From assembly GCF_000224785.1 (NCBI RefSeq), contig NZ_AGAV01000005.1, forward strand, positions 248,001 through 312,000: 64,000 bases of DNA, read 5' to 3'. The position numbers and the translations under genes are program-made. The notes beneath the pieces are model-generated. The model was not told where the DNA came from and made no database searches. It saw only the letters and a program-made list of their open reading frames with translations. The stretch is from Lentibacillus jeotgali. Lineage in GTDB: Bacteria > Bacillota > Bacilli > Bacillales > Amphibacillaceae. Of this stretch, positions 44,985-53,934 are shown one piece after another. How positions within the stretch are numbered: position 1 is the stretch's first letter; each line of letters opens with the position of its first letter.

Positions 44985-45119
44985 TTGAATATTGATACGA
45001 TTATAATAGTAGAAGGAGTATTAATCGAAGGCGACCCGCAGCTGACATTCCAGTCCTCACCGGATGGTCAAGAATTCGCTAACGATCATGATGATCTTAT
45101 CTATTTTAATGTGCTGTAA
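44985..45119 (+). CDS. Possible 44-aa ORF or gene remnant
   Basis: From TTG 44985 an open frame reads MNIDTIIIVEGVLIEGDPQL and continues with TFQSSPDGQEF and DDLIYFNVL. The composition looks protein-like and a weak agggtg site lies at nine bases. I do not recognise it. It could be the end of a decayed gene rather than a working one, since it lies in a long, repeat-rich gap. Confidence 0.25.
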   Translation: MNIDTIIIVEGVLIEGDPQLTFQSSPDGQEFANDHDDLIYFNVL

Positions 45120-45136
45120 TTGCATGTAGTTGACAT

Positions 45137-45240
45137 AATCTTTAGCGGATTTATTGAGAACTTTAGCGAAACCAATGTGAACTTTATCATTTCCGCACTA
45201 AACTTCATCAAATTCATTGTGAACTTTAGCATTTTGTTAA
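45137..45240. repeat. Five tandem degenerate repeats with exact 21-nt period
   Basis: The AACTTTAGC-type core recurs with its first C at 45140, 45161, 45182, 45203 and 45224, exactly 21 bases each step. Unit variants are CTTTAGCGG, CTTTAGCGA, CTTTATCAT, CTTCATCAA and CTTTAGCAT. The last unit has GTGAACTTTAGC, a 12-mer found again, inverted, at 19055-19066 and 22473-22484. Confidence 0.8.
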
Positions 45241-45251
45241 GAACGAGCCCA

Positions 45252-45413
45252 CTACTCATCATCATGTTTCCAATACGTTTCCTTGTTGCTGACAGGGCAA
45301 ACAGGGAAATCATCCTTTTCACTCAGCTTCGCCTTTGCACCTGATTGACAGATGTATGTTCCTTCTGCAGGTACGCCCTGTCCTGTTCTGTACTCACGAT
45401 AATCTTTACTCAA
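45252..45413 (-). CDS. 53-aa zinc-ribbon-like protein with half its cysteines missing
   Basis: TTG 45413 follows tggaggtg at eight bases. The 53-aa product begins MSKDYREYRTGQGVPAEGTY and has ICQSG and FPVCPVSNKETYW. The spacing looks like a small rubredoxin/zinc-ribbon protein (GxYxCxxC ... PPCPxC) in which the second Cys of each pair is replaced (CQSG, CPVS). Metal binding is therefore doubtful. It is too short for many gene callers. No partner is adjacent. Confidence 0.6.
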   Translation of the reverse strand: MSKDYREYRTGQGVPAEGTYICQSGAKAKLSEKDDFPVCPVSNKETYWKHDDE

Positions 45414-45918
45414 TTTAATGCACCTCCATTTAAATTCCGTGTTTATCCTGCATTAACTGGCATTCATCCATGAATTTAAGGTGAAAACAGCTTTTCATGG
45501 CAGTAAGACTCCGCTTCTGGATTGAAGTTTCACTTTATTGTTGCCTTGTTTTGTTTGCTTCATTCAATTCAGTCTGAAGTGTCAGATCGGGGCGGTTATG
45601 TTGTTAAAAGCTCAACTTCATTGATGAAAATAATATAGCTAACTCAAGCGAGGAAGATTTAAACACGTGGAATCAGCAGTGGAAGTTCTCCAGTTCTGTT
45701 GATATTAGCTGTGATTGGTGCCGCAGTTTTCTGTATGAGCAGAAGGCGGGGGAAGGACGGACTAGTAAAGTTATGTCTTCCGCTCTAACTGGCTATAATG
45801 AAGTTTCCTTTTGACTATAGCGATTCCGACGTCATCTGTAGCGCTTAATACCAAATAATGTAAGACACCCATCTACCATCCTTTGCCTCCCACCTGATTC
45901 ACAATCAGGGCGCTGCAG
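45414..45918. other. Repeat-rich intergenic region
   Basis: A 505-bp gap. It holds a partial copy of the hairpin-repeat tail (GATTGAAGTTTCACTTTATT at 45512-45535 or so) and two 21-nt phased units, CTATAGCGATT at 45815 and CTGTAGCGCTT at 45836. An open stretch 45663-45788 reads like a membrane anchor followed by Arg residues but has no start or ribosome site. No terminator for the antiporter gene is obvious. Confidence 0.5.
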
Positions 45919-47106
45919 TCATTTAGCAAGCCACTTAGAAAGCGGGGAAACGCCGAGGCTCTGAATTACAAGTGAAATCAGCACAGCTGCGAATGATAAC
46001 GATATGATCATGTTGTGGTCGCCGGAACTTTTGGCTTGCAGTTCCAGAATCAGGTAAAAGGACATTGAGCCTTTTAAGCCGGACCACGAAATCAGCCCTG
46101 ATTCGCGCCAGTTTATCCGTTGGCGCCACTCTTTGAAAACCTGTGTCGTTCCCATAATGATGGCAAAGCGTACAGCTAATGAAAGAATGAAAATAACGAA
46201 CGCGAAGACCCAAGCATTAAATTGCAAAAATTTGGCTGCTTCAATTCCGATTAATAAAAACAGCAGCGACAATAAAGAAAGTTCAGCTATGCTCCAGAAG
46301 CCATTCAATGTATCTTTAAAATGTTCTTCCCGAACGCTTCGGCCGTATTCAAAGGAAAGCATAATACCGGCAAAAACAGTCGCCAATACGCCCGATACGC
46401 CAATAAGCTCAGCCAGATTGAACGAACCGTAAGCAATCACGATACTCAGCATGACCTGGTACTCTCTATGATGCGTGTAATGGACCGCTTTGCTCATTAA
46501 CCAGCCAAAAGCGACCCCAAGTGCTGCACCGCCAAAAGAAACGACCAGGAAATCAGTTATAAAATTCATGACAGTGAAGGACTTGCTTTGGGTCAGCATA
46601 CCGGCAAGAAATGAAAAAATCACAATACTTGTCCCGTCATTGATCAGCGATTCACCTTCGACAACGCTGGAGATTTTTTTGCTGTCGGCGGATTCCTCAA
46701 GTATCGACACAACTGACACAGGATCGGTTGGCGTCAAAATTGAGGCAATGGTCAGCGCTCCGATAAACGATATTGATACAAACGGACCACTCACAGTAAA
46801 AATCACCGAGCCAAGGATAACGACAGTCACCATAATCCCAATCGTAGCCAGGAAAGTGATGATGCCAGCGTTTTTCCTGAAATTGTCCGATGAAAAGCTG
46901 TAAGCGGATGTGAAAAGGATCGCCGGCAGAAAGGCATGATAAATCATTTTGGCTGTTACATTAATGGACGAAAAGTAGGGGATAAATGACAGACCGATTC
47001 CAAGCACCACAAGCAAAACAGGAACCGGCAAATAACCTTGTTTTTTGTCAAATGTAAACATGAGATAGCCGATTAACAGCAATAAAATAACCTGAGTTGA
47101 AGACAT
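45919..47106 (-). CDS. CPA1-family Na+(K+)/H+ antiporter
   Basis: A 395-aa transporter with about twelve spans. The CPA1 motifs are clear: SILTPTDPVSVVSI with the Asp of span 5 or so, and EGESLINDGTSIVIF with the Asn-Asp pair that binds the cation. The end is short, with no cytosolic regulatory domain. It exchanges Na+ (or K+/Li+) for H+ and supports pH and sodium homeostasis in a salt-loving cell. An aaggag site precedes the ATG. NhaP/NhaG-type assignment is by family only. Confidence 0.88.
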   Translation of the reverse strand: MSSTQVILLLLIGYLMFTFDKKQGYLPVPVLLVVLGIGLSFIPYFSSINVTAKMIYHAFLPAILFTSAYSFSSDNFRKNAGIITFLATIGIMVTVVILGSVIFTVSGPFVSISFIGALTIASILTPTDPVSVVSILEESADSKKISSVVEGESLINDGTSIVIFSFLAGMLTQSKSFTVMNFITDFLVVSFGGAALGVAFGWLMSKAVHYTHHREYQVMLSIVIAYGSFNLAELIGVSGVLATVFAGIMLSFEYGRSVREEHFKDTLNGFWSIAELSLLSLLFLLIGIEAAKFLQFNAWVFAFVIFILSLAVRFAIIMGTTQVFKEWRQRINWRESGLISWSGLKGSMSFYLILELQAKSSGDHNMIISLSFAAVLISLVIQSLGVSPLSKWLAK

Positions 47107-47294
47107 AATGATTCTCCTTGTTCATTACTCCTTAGCAATTCCCCTGTAGGTGGAAAAATAAACGCTGTAGGGGGCCTGAGCGGGCGTCATCAATCAGCGA
47201 TTCTGTTCGATCCATCATGTGTTGTTCTATTGTCTTTTATCCTCGTCTATGCTTAAAATGAGTAATAGACTAATATTTTGAGAGGAACATCATA

Positions 47295-48704
47295 ATGAGT
47301 GTCACCACAAAGGCACTAAGGTTTGTCATCTTTCTTTATGCCCTGCTGTATTTCATTACATATTTTCTGGAAATTGAACTATTAATGGGATTACATGCAA
47401 TTCTTGGTTTATTCATGCTGCTGTTGGCAGTGATCCAATTAAAAATACATCGTTTCAAACTTCCGCTGTTTCTTTTCTTGACCGGATTAGCGGTTATGCT
47501 GCTGTTTGCAGACGGATCTTTTTTTGAAAATATGCAAAGCGGTCTGCTGCAAATGAGTAATATTATTGGCCTTTTGGCTGTTGTCCCAATGATCAGCTGG
47601 GTATTGCGGTCTGAACCATATATTGAGGAAATCATTGGTTTTGCACATAATTTTCTTGATACGAGTCGCAAATTTTATACCGGTGTCATGTTCTTTACAC
47701 ATATCATTTCATATTTCTTGCTGTTTGGTGCCATTCCAATGATGTATCACTTTGTTAATGATATATTAAAAAATCAACAGGGAGAGGAATGGGAAAAATA
47801 TAAAGGAACGGCATTGTTGCGTGCGTTTGCACTCTCGACCTTATGGGTGATCAGCATACCGAGCTTTGCGTTTGCAGTGGAGGCATTGAATGCCTCACTT
47901 TCTGCCACGATTTTACAAGGCTTTATAGTGACAGTAGCAGCGATGGTTGTGGCAATTATTTTTTCTTATTTTGAAGAAAAACGTTACAGTATTGATCTGA
48001 CAGCTGAAATCAAAACGGAAATCGATACAGTGCTTGAGAAGTCATCAAACAAGAAGCAACAGAAGCGTAAGACGCTGGAATTTGGTTTTCTGTTCATCAC
48101 ATTGTTCGGGACGATTTTTCTGGTGTATGAAGTGCTTAATGTTAAACTGATGATACTGATCCCAATTGTCATAATCATCTGGTCCGGCATTTATTTTCTG
48201 GTCAAGAAACGACCCAAAAGGCTGCTTTCGGAAATGCAAGAATACTATCTGAATGGGCTGTCATCACGGGCTTATCAATTCAGTGTGCTGACATCGGCGG
48301 GTGTCATGATATTCAGCTTAAATCAGACGGGGATTGGAACAGTGATTGTCGAGGGCATTTATTCGCTTCAGGATATTGTACCATTCATCAACATATTATA
48401 CTTTCTGCCACTGATTGTTATTGTGCTTGGCTTTATGGGGCTTGGGCCGCTTACGGTAATGGTTCTCGTGGCCGGTATTTTTGAAAGTATTTCATTGCCT
48501 TATCCGCCTGAACTTATTGTTTTGGCGGTAACATCCGGAAGTGCCATTTCGATTCTTCTGTCACCGCTGATCATGCCAGTCATTGTACTGAGCGGCACGA
48601 ACGGATTGAGTCCATTAAAAAACGGCCTCAAATTCAATTATAAGTATGCGGTTGTCCTGTACGTAATGGTTCAGGTTTATGTCCAGTGGATGGTTTATGT
48701 TTAA
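47295..48704 (+). CDS. Hypothetical polytopic membrane protein, possible ion-transporter superfamily member
   Basis: A 469-aa protein with about twelve to thirteen hydrophobic spans and a charged central loop (about residues 240-260, Lys-rich). The second half has GFMGLGPLTVMVLVAGIFES and SGSAISILLSPLIMPVIVLSG, which remind me of the re-entrant segments of citrate/dicarboxylate and related transporters. I do not recognise the family. It diverges from the Na+/H+ antiporter gene across a 188-bp gap. A gaggaac site precedes the ATG. Confidence 0.7.
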   Translation: MSVTTKALRFVIFLYALLYFITYFLEIELLMGLHAILGLFMLLLAVIQLKIHRFKLPLFLFLTGLAVMLLFADGSFFENMQSGLLQMSNIIGLLAVVPMISWVLRSEPYIEEIIGFAHNFLDTSRKFYTGVMFFTHIISYFLLFGAIPMMYHFVNDILKNQQGEEWEKYKGTALLRAFALSTLWVISIPSFAFAVEALNASLSATILQGFIVTVAAMVVAIIFSYFEEKRYSIDLTAEIKTEIDTVLEKSSNKKQQKRKTLEFGFLFITLFGTIFLVYEVLNVKLMILIPIVIIIWSGIYFLVKKRPKRLLSEMQEYYLNGLSSRAYQFSVLTSAGVMIFSLNQTGIGTVIVEGIYSLQDIVPFINILYFLPLIVIVLGFMGLGPLTVMVLVAGIFESISLPYPPELIVLAVTSGSAISILLSPLIMPVIVLSGTNGLSPLKNGLKFNYKYAVVLYVMVQVYVQWMVYV

Positions 48705-48744
48705 AAAGTTAGCATAAACATGCTTAATAAAGGGGATTCTATAC

Positions 48745-49236
48745 ATGAAAATCGTTGTAATAGCGGACACGCATTTAAAAGAAGGAAAGCTGCCATCCAG
48801 GCTCACTGACGAACTTCAAGCGGCTGATTTAGTCGTTCATGCCGGGGATTGGAAGACGGAAAGCGTCTATAAGGATCTTGGCCAATATGGAAAGGTGGCA
48901 GGCGTCTATGGAAATATTGACGGGGAGGAGATACGGAAGCTATTGCCGGCGAAGGAAGTCCTAAACGTGCAAGGCTTCACAATTGGTGTAGTCCATGGAC
49001 ACGGTGATAAAAAGTCGACCGAAAAGCGGGCCATCGAAGCGTTCAGCGATGATCAGCCGGATGTCATCATTTTTGGCCATTCGCACATTCCCATGATCCA
49101 GTATTTCAAAAAACAGCTGCTGATCAATCCGGGCTCACCGACAGACAAACGAACACTTCCATATTATTCATTTGCAATACTTGAAATCGGCGAAGAAATC
49201 CATGCAGAGCTTATATTTTTTAGTGATAAAAACTGA
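48745..49236 (+). CDS. YfcE/MJ0936-type metallophosphoesterase
   Basis: A 163-aa phosphodiesterase with all metal motifs in order: IADTHL, VHAGDW, GNIDGEE, VVHGHGDK and FGHSHIP. Such small enzymes hydrolyse phosphodiester bonds with Mn2+ or similar; physiological substrates are mostly unknown. It resembles the B. subtilis YsnB group. It follows the membrane protein gene by 40 bp and may share its transcript. Confidence 0.88.
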   Translation: MKIVVIADTHLKEGKLPSRLTDELQAADLVVHAGDWKTESVYKDLGQYGKVAGVYGNIDGEEIRKLLPAKEVLNVQGFTIGVVHGHGDKKSTEKRAIEAFSDDQPDVIIFGHSHIPMIQYFKKQLLINPGSPTDKRTLPYYSFAILEIGEEIHAELIFFSDKN

Positions 49237-49409
49237 ACTTCATGTTGAGTGGTTGGCTGTCATAACATTGAACATCCAAAGAAAATAGTGGCATAAATCC
49301 GATGTCAAAATTTTTTTAGCAAAAATGTGAACTATGTGTGACAAAAATGAGGAGAATTTGTTACAATATAAGTAAGAATCCGTTTACATTTTAATTGGAG
49401 ATGATTGAA

Positions 49410-49700
49410 ATGGGTATTACCTTAATGTTTATGTTGCTGTCAACGGTCACACCATTTATTTTCTTTCGTTTGGAAAAGAAAATTTTTGCGGGTGTGCAGT
49501 CAGTGCTTATTTTAGGTATGTGGGTTTATTTTATACAAGTCATGTTTGTTGCAGTACCAGCTATCTTTTCGATTACCTGGCTAATGTTCTATGGAAGTCT
49601 GATTTTAGCTGAAGTGGCATGGATAATGCTTATAATTGATGCAGTAAAAATCGCGGATAAGTATAGAAAAAGCTACTTGAAAAAAGAAATTTTCAACTGA
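49410..49700 (+). CDS. Small three-span membrane protein (96 aa)
   Basis: ATG 49410 follows tggagatg. The product has three hydrophobic helices (about residues 2-20, 28-50 and 56-80) and a basic tail KYRKSYLKKEIFN. I do not recognise the family. Alternative in-frame starts a few codons upstream lie on top of the ribosome site. A strong shared terminator follows its stop codon. Confidence 0.6.
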   Translation: MGITLMFMLLSTVTPFIFFRLEKKIFAGVQSVLILGMWVYFIQVMFVAVPAIFSITWLMFYGSLILAEVAWIMLIIDAVKIADKYRKSYLKKEIFN

Positions 49701-49720
49701 TTTGAACGTAAATTTTAGCA

Positions 49721-49755
49721 AAAAACCTCTTTCCATAGTGGGAAAGAGGTTTTTT
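49721..49755. terminator. Bidirectional terminator between the 96-aa gene and qoxD
   Basis: AAAAAACCTCTTTCC pairs with GGAAAGAGGTTTTTT around a 6-base loop; it closes the qox operon on the minus strand. Confidence 0.9.
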
Positions 49756-49762
49756 AATGGCT

Positions 49763-50125
49763 TTAATTATCGTGCTGCTGTTCATGCTGTTCCTGCTGGT
49801 GCTGTCCGTGACTGCCTCCGCCATGATCATGGCTAAACCCGAATGACATGGTGAACAGCGAACCGGCGACCAGAATTACAGCGACTACAGCTCCGTGGAA
49901 CATCATGTTCCATGGGGCGTTTCCAGCTCCTCGTTCAGTGATATGCATGAACATAAACAACTGGATAGCCGCCTGAATAACGGCCATGGCGAGGATTGCG
50001 ATTATAATCCACATGACCGGCAGGTTGGAACGGATGGCCGTCCATGCCGCCAGCAATGTCAAAGTAATCGACAGAATAAAGCCTATAATGTGTTGATACG
50101 GAATTTTTTTGGATTGATTTGCCAT
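49763..50125 (-). CDS. qoxD: Cytochrome aa3 quinol oxidase subunit IV
   Basis: A 120-aa protein with three membrane spans (about 15-40, 44-66 and 76-98) and the HIIGFILSITLTLLAAW start of this subunit. It is the last gene of qoxABCD. ATG 50125 overlaps the end of qoxC; a more upstream start is inside that gene. The C-terminus is unusual: after FGFSHDHGGGSHG it is a run of His, Gln and Glu (HQQEQHEQQHDN), which could bind metal. Confidence 0.9.
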   Translation of the reverse strand: MANQSKKIPYQHIIGFILSITLTLLAAWTAIRSNLPVMWIIIAILAMAVIQAAIQLFMFMHITERGAGNAPWNMMFHGAVVAVILVAGSLFTMSFGFSHDHGGGSHGQHQQEQHEQQHDN

Positions 50126-50126
50126 A

Positions 50127-50732
50127 TTATAACACCATCCCAATCAGATAGACGCCTGTGAAAATAAAGATCCAGACGACGTCTAAAAAGTGCCAGTACA
50201 AACCAAAGATAAAGATTTTCCTGCTTGTGATGGGCGTGATTCCCCGCTGCGCTGTCTGAATCAAAAGCAGGATTGCCCAGCCGATACCGAGTGACACGTG
50301 TACGCCATGTGTCCCCGCCAGCACAAAGAAGGCTGACCAGAATGCACTCGATTGAAGAGTTGCACCTTCATGCGCGTAATGTATAAACTCATAGATCTCC
50401 AGGCTGATAAAGCTTAGGCCGAGGGCGAGCGTGATAATCAGCCAGGTCATGACACCTTTTACCGAGCCGCGGCGCATCTCATGAATGGCAATCCCGCATG
50501 TAAAACTGCTTGTCAGTAGGATAAAGGTCATGATTAGCACAGTGCCCGGTTCGAACAGTTCAGCGGGAGCCGGTGCATCTGCTGTACGACCGAACAAGAC
50601 AGCATATGTGGCAAACAGTGTGCCAAATAATGCGATTTCTGCTGCCAGAAAGACCCAGAAGCCGATAATGCTCATTTCACCTTGCTCTGTCTGGTATTCG
50701 AGCGGTTTAGCGTTTGATTCTTCTGTACTCAT
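50127..50732 (-). CDS. qoxC: Cytochrome aa3 quinol oxidase subunit III
   Basis: A 201-aa protein with five membrane spans and the subunit III elements FWVFLAAEIALFGTLFATY, SFTCGIAIHEMRRG and GTHGVHVSLGI. It has no cofactors and stabilises the oxidase. Its ATG follows the qoxB stop after one base and its own stop overlaps the qoxD start, so the four genes form a tightly packed operon. Confidence 0.95.
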   Translation of the reverse strand: MSTEESNAKPLEYQTEQGEMSIIGFWVFLAAEIALFGTLFATYAVLFGRTADAPAPAELFEPGTVLIMTFILLTSSFTCGIAIHEMRRGSVKGVMTWLIITLALGLSFISLEIYEFIHYAHEGATLQSSAFWSAFFVLAGTHGVHVSLGIGWAILLLIQTAQRGITPITSRKIFIFGLYWHFLDVVWIFIFTGVYLIGMVL

Positions 50733-50733
50733 G

Positions 50734-52668
50734 CTATAACCCCCTTGCTGAGCGTTCAGTCTCTATGATTTCCTCCGAGCTGATATGATAACCCTCGTCA
50801 TAATCAAATGAACGGATGATCATCATAACTATGCCGCCAATCAGACCAGCTAGTGCAAGCCATATCCACTCAAAGACAAGGAAGAAGCTGGCTAGCGTGA
50901 ATATTCCCATCATGATGAATGGTTGGCTGGTATTATTCGGCATGTGAATCGGTTCGACCTTGGATTCATCATATGGTGATTCACCGCGCTCTTTCATGGC
51001 CCAGAAGGCATCAAGTGAATCAACATGTGGCACGACGGCAAAATTGTACTCAGGAACAGGAATCGGTGTTGCCCACTCAAGCGTCCTGGCATTCCATGGA
51101 TCACCGGTTGTTTCACGTTCGCTGTACCGGTAGCTGTAATAAATGTTGTAAACAAACACAGCGAAGCCAATTCCCATGCCAAATGCGCCGACAGTTGAAA
51201 TGACGTTCAGGTTAAACCATTCAGGAACGATATGGAATACCCGGCGTGGCATGCCGTCCAGTCCCAGGAAGTATTGCGGAAAGAAACAGACGTGAAAACC
51301 GATAACGAAAAACCAGAAAGCGATTTTTCCAATCCGCTCATTCATTCTGTGACCAAACATTTTTGGATACCAGAATATTAGACCTGCAAATGAGGCAAAT
51401 ACGGTTCCTGCAATCAGCACATAGTGGAAGTGCGCAATCAGGAAGTATGAGTTATGGAATTGATAATCGGCTGCGGCCATGCCCAGCATGACACCTGTGA
51501 CACCGCCAATTACAAAACTTGGAATAAACGCCAGTGACCACATCATCGGTACGGTAATCTGTATTTTCGACTTATAAAGTGTTGCCAGCCAGTTAAATAT
51601 TTTCACACCTGTTGGAATAGCGATCGCCATTGTCGAAACCGAAAAGACGGAGTTGACGAACGCTCCAGCACCCATCGTAAAGAAGTGGTGCACCCAGACA
51701 AGAAAGCTCAGCCCGGCAATTAAAATGATTGACCAGACCATGACACTGTAGCCGAATAGTTGCTTCCGCGCGAATGTCGCGATGATTTCGGAAAAAATCC
51801 CGAATGCCGGAAGGATAACGATGTACACTTCAGGATGTCCCCACATCCAGAATAGGTTTGCCCACATCATCGGAAGCCCCTCACCGGTTAATGTGAAGAA
51901 CTGTGATCCAAATATCCGGTCGATCGTCAACAATGCCAGTGCAACAGTCAGTATCGGAAAGGCAAACACGATGATGAACATGGTAATTAGCGAGGACCAG
52001 GTGAAAATCGGCATTTTAAACAATGTCATGCCTGGAGCACGCATTTTCAAGATCGTGACCATTAAGTTGACCCCTGTTGCCAGGGTTCCAATCCCGGATA
52101 ACTGGAGACCCATCAGGTAAAAGTTTTGTCCGGGCCCTGGACTCATCGCGGCGCCGGCAAGCGGTGTGTAGCTCGTCCATCCTGCATCGGGAGAGCCCCC
52201 GATGACGAACGAGATGTTAAATAACATCGCCCCGAAAAAGAACGCCCAAAAACTTAAGGCATTTACGAATGGAAACGCAAAGTCGCGTGCCCCGATCTGC
52301 TGTGGAACAACGATGTTCATAAGGCCTATTAGAAACGGCATCGCCATAAAAATAATCATGACGGTTCCGTGTGTTGTAAAAATTTCATTATAGTGTTGTG
52401 CGTTAAGAAAGTTCATATCCGGAAAGGCAAGCTGTGTCCGCATCATCAATGCGTCGGCACCCCCGCGGAACAGCATCGCCAATGCACTCAGAATATACAT
52501 AATACCAATTTTTTTATGATCAACAGTTGTCAACCATTCACGCCACAGCCATGTCCACTTTTTAAAGTAAGTGAGCAGGAAAATGATGGCACTTGTTACG
52601 AGTACAATGGCAACCATGCCTGCGTATATGAGTGGTTCCCCGGTTACAAAAAATTCATCTAGCTGCAT
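50734..52668 (-). CDS. qoxB: Cytochrome aa3 quinol oxidase subunit I
   Basis: A 644-aa haem-copper oxidase subunit. Ligands are visible: low-spin haem His in TTHGTVMIIF, CuB His and its linked Tyr in WGHPEVYIVILPAFG, the CuB His pair in WVHHFFTMGAG, and the haem His in AHFHYVLIAG. It reduces oxygen to water and pumps protons with menaquinol as donor. ATG 52668 is preferred (gaaagaggg site) to a GTG nine bases upstream. It lies between qoxA and qoxC. Confidence 0.97.
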   Translation of the reverse strand: MQLDEFFVTGEPLIYAGMVAIVLVTSAIIFLLTYFKKWTWLWREWLTTVDHKKIGIMYILSALAMLFRGGADALMMRTQLAFPDMNFLNAQHYNEIFTTHGTVMIIFMAMPFLIGLMNIVVPQQIGARDFAFPFVNALSFWAFFFGAMLFNISFVIGGSPDAGWTSYTPLAGAAMSPGPGQNFYLMGLQLSGIGTLATGVNLMVTILKMRAPGMTLFKMPIFTWSSLITMFIIVFAFPILTVALALLTIDRIFGSQFFTLTGEGLPMMWANLFWMWGHPEVYIVILPAFGIFSEIIATFARKQLFGYSVMVWSIILIAGLSFLVWVHHFFTMGAGAFVNSVFSVSTMAIAIPTGVKIFNWLATLYKSKIQITVPMMWSLAFIPSFVIGGVTGVMLGMAAADYQFHNSYFLIAHFHYVLIAGTVFASFAGLIFWYPKMFGHRMNERIGKIAFWFFVIGFHVCFFPQYFLGLDGMPRRVFHIVPEWFNLNVISTVGAFGMGIGFAVFVYNIYYSYRYSERETTGDPWNARTLEWATPIPVPEYNFAVVPHVDSLDAFWAMKERGESPYDESKVEPIHMPNNTSQPFIMMGIFTLASFFLVFEWIWLALAGLIGGIVMMIIRSFDYDEGYHISSEEIIETERSARGL

Positions 52669-52690
52669 ATTGTCCACCCTCTTTCCTCAT

Positions 52691-53623
52691 TCAATCGTGA
52701 CTATGGTTCTTGCCATTTTTGAGATGGAGTTTATCGCCGTAATCATCCCAGAAGCGGTTGATGGCGTAATCCATACCATTGCTGGTGCCATGGTTGACCC
52801 ATTGCAGATGTGTGGATGAAAACTCCTTAGTGCTGTTTAAAATGCCTGGTTTCAATAAACTGTCATATTTACTCTGTGTCAGCTTAGGCGCAGTATTTTG
52901 GGTTTGTTCTACCCAATTGTTGAACTCACTGCTGGATTCAGCATAAACCTCGAAGGTTTGTGCCGCAAAACCTTCCCCGTTAAAGTTCGAATTGCGCCCC
53001 TCGTATACGCCGGTTTCATCTGCTTGCAGGTAGAGCGTTGTCTGCATGCCGGCCATATTGTATTTTTGCCCCCCAAGTGCAGGGATCCAGAGGGCCGACA
53101 TCGAATCCGCCGATGACAGACGGAATTCTACTGCACGGTCAGTTGGAATATGCAGGTAGTCCACCGTTTCAATTCCCTGTTCCGGATAGCTGAAAAACCA
53201 TTTCCAGTCAGCTGCCGTCGCATAAATCACAAGCGGCTCTTGTTCAGCAGATGATTCCGGCGGTTTTTCCAGGTCAAATAGTGTGTTGACCGTCGGGATG
53301 GAAAGACATATAACAATAATGACCGGAATGATGGTCCAAATTGTCTCAATGGTTTTATTTCCATGCATGTTGGGTTTGTAATCTTTCGGGTCCCGGCCTG
53401 GTTTGTCACGGTATTTGATTACCATAAAGGCAAATAGGACAAAAACGACTACGATGATGCCCAGCATAAAGTAAAGTGAGTAAACGATCAGATCTTTTTG
53501 CTGCTCCCCGACCGGTCCTTTAGGATCCATGACGGTCAGTTCACTGCATCCGGTGAGCAGCAATATAAGTCCAATGAGTATAAAGACAAGCCATTTGCTC
53601 AGATGCTTCCGTGTATGTCTCAT
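52691..53623 (-). CDS. qoxA: Cytochrome aa3 quinol oxidase subunit II
   Basis: A 310-aa lipoprotein: signal peptide with lipobox LLTGC, two membrane spans, then a cupredoxin-like outer domain with ADWKWFFSYPEQGIETVDYL and SALWIPALGGQKYNMAGM. The CuA ligands of cytochrome c oxidase subunit II (Cys-x3-Cys and so on) are absent, which fits a quinol oxidase. It is the first gene of qoxABCD. The tail ends GKNHSHD. Confidence 0.95.
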   Translation of the reverse strand: MRHTRKHLSKWLVFILIGLILLLTGCSELTVMDPKGPVGEQQKDLIVYSLYFMLGIIVVVFVLFAFMVIKYRDKPGRDPKDYKPNMHGNKTIETIWTIIPVIIVICLSIPTVNTLFDLEKPPESSAEQEPLVIYATAADWKWFFSYPEQGIETVDYLHIPTDRAVEFRLSSADSMSALWIPALGGQKYNMAGMQTTLYLQADETGVYEGRNSNFNGEGFAAQTFEVYAESSSEFNNWVEQTQNTAPKLTQSKYDSLLKPGILNSTKEFSSTHLQWVNHGTSNGMDYAINRFWDDYGDKLHLKNGKNHSHD

Positions 53624-53934
53624 GAAGCAACACCTCTGCTATTCGTAAGTGATATGTTTTTACTATGAAGCTAGTGCAAACCTATGAACAATTGTAACAG
53701 AAGGTTTCCCATTTTTTTAGCTTGTCAATCATTCGTTGAAAATTGGTCAAGAAATTGTGATATTTTGTTTGAAAAATACTACTATTAAAGGGTTGACAAA
53801 GAGAAAAGGAGAAGGGGCGAGAGCCGATAAACTTCAGTCGAGAGTAGAAACTTCAGTCCCGATAAACTCATCACACGGGTTGAATCAGGACATAAAAAAG
53901 CCGCATCCCTATTAGAAATGCGGCAACAATGAAA
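53624..53934. other. Intergenic region upstream of qoxA with degenerate repeats
   Basis: The 311-bp gap holds the qoxA promoter region (TTGACA- and TACAAT-like boxes on the minus strand, spacing not convincing) and three AAACT(T)CA-type units at about 53829, 53848 and 53864. Spacing here (19 and 16) is less regular than in the other arrays. Confidence 0.4.
53894..53924 (-). terminator. Terminator of the ABC exporter operon
   Basis: GCCGCAT pairs with ATGCGGC around an 11-base loop; on the minus strand it is followed by TTTTTTATG. Confidence 0.78.

Noticed and set aside
45663-45788. Open frame resembling a membrane anchor (PVLLILAVIGAAVFCMSRRR)
   Set aside because: No usable start codon or ribosome site, and an in-frame stop lies just upstream; perhaps a gene remnant.
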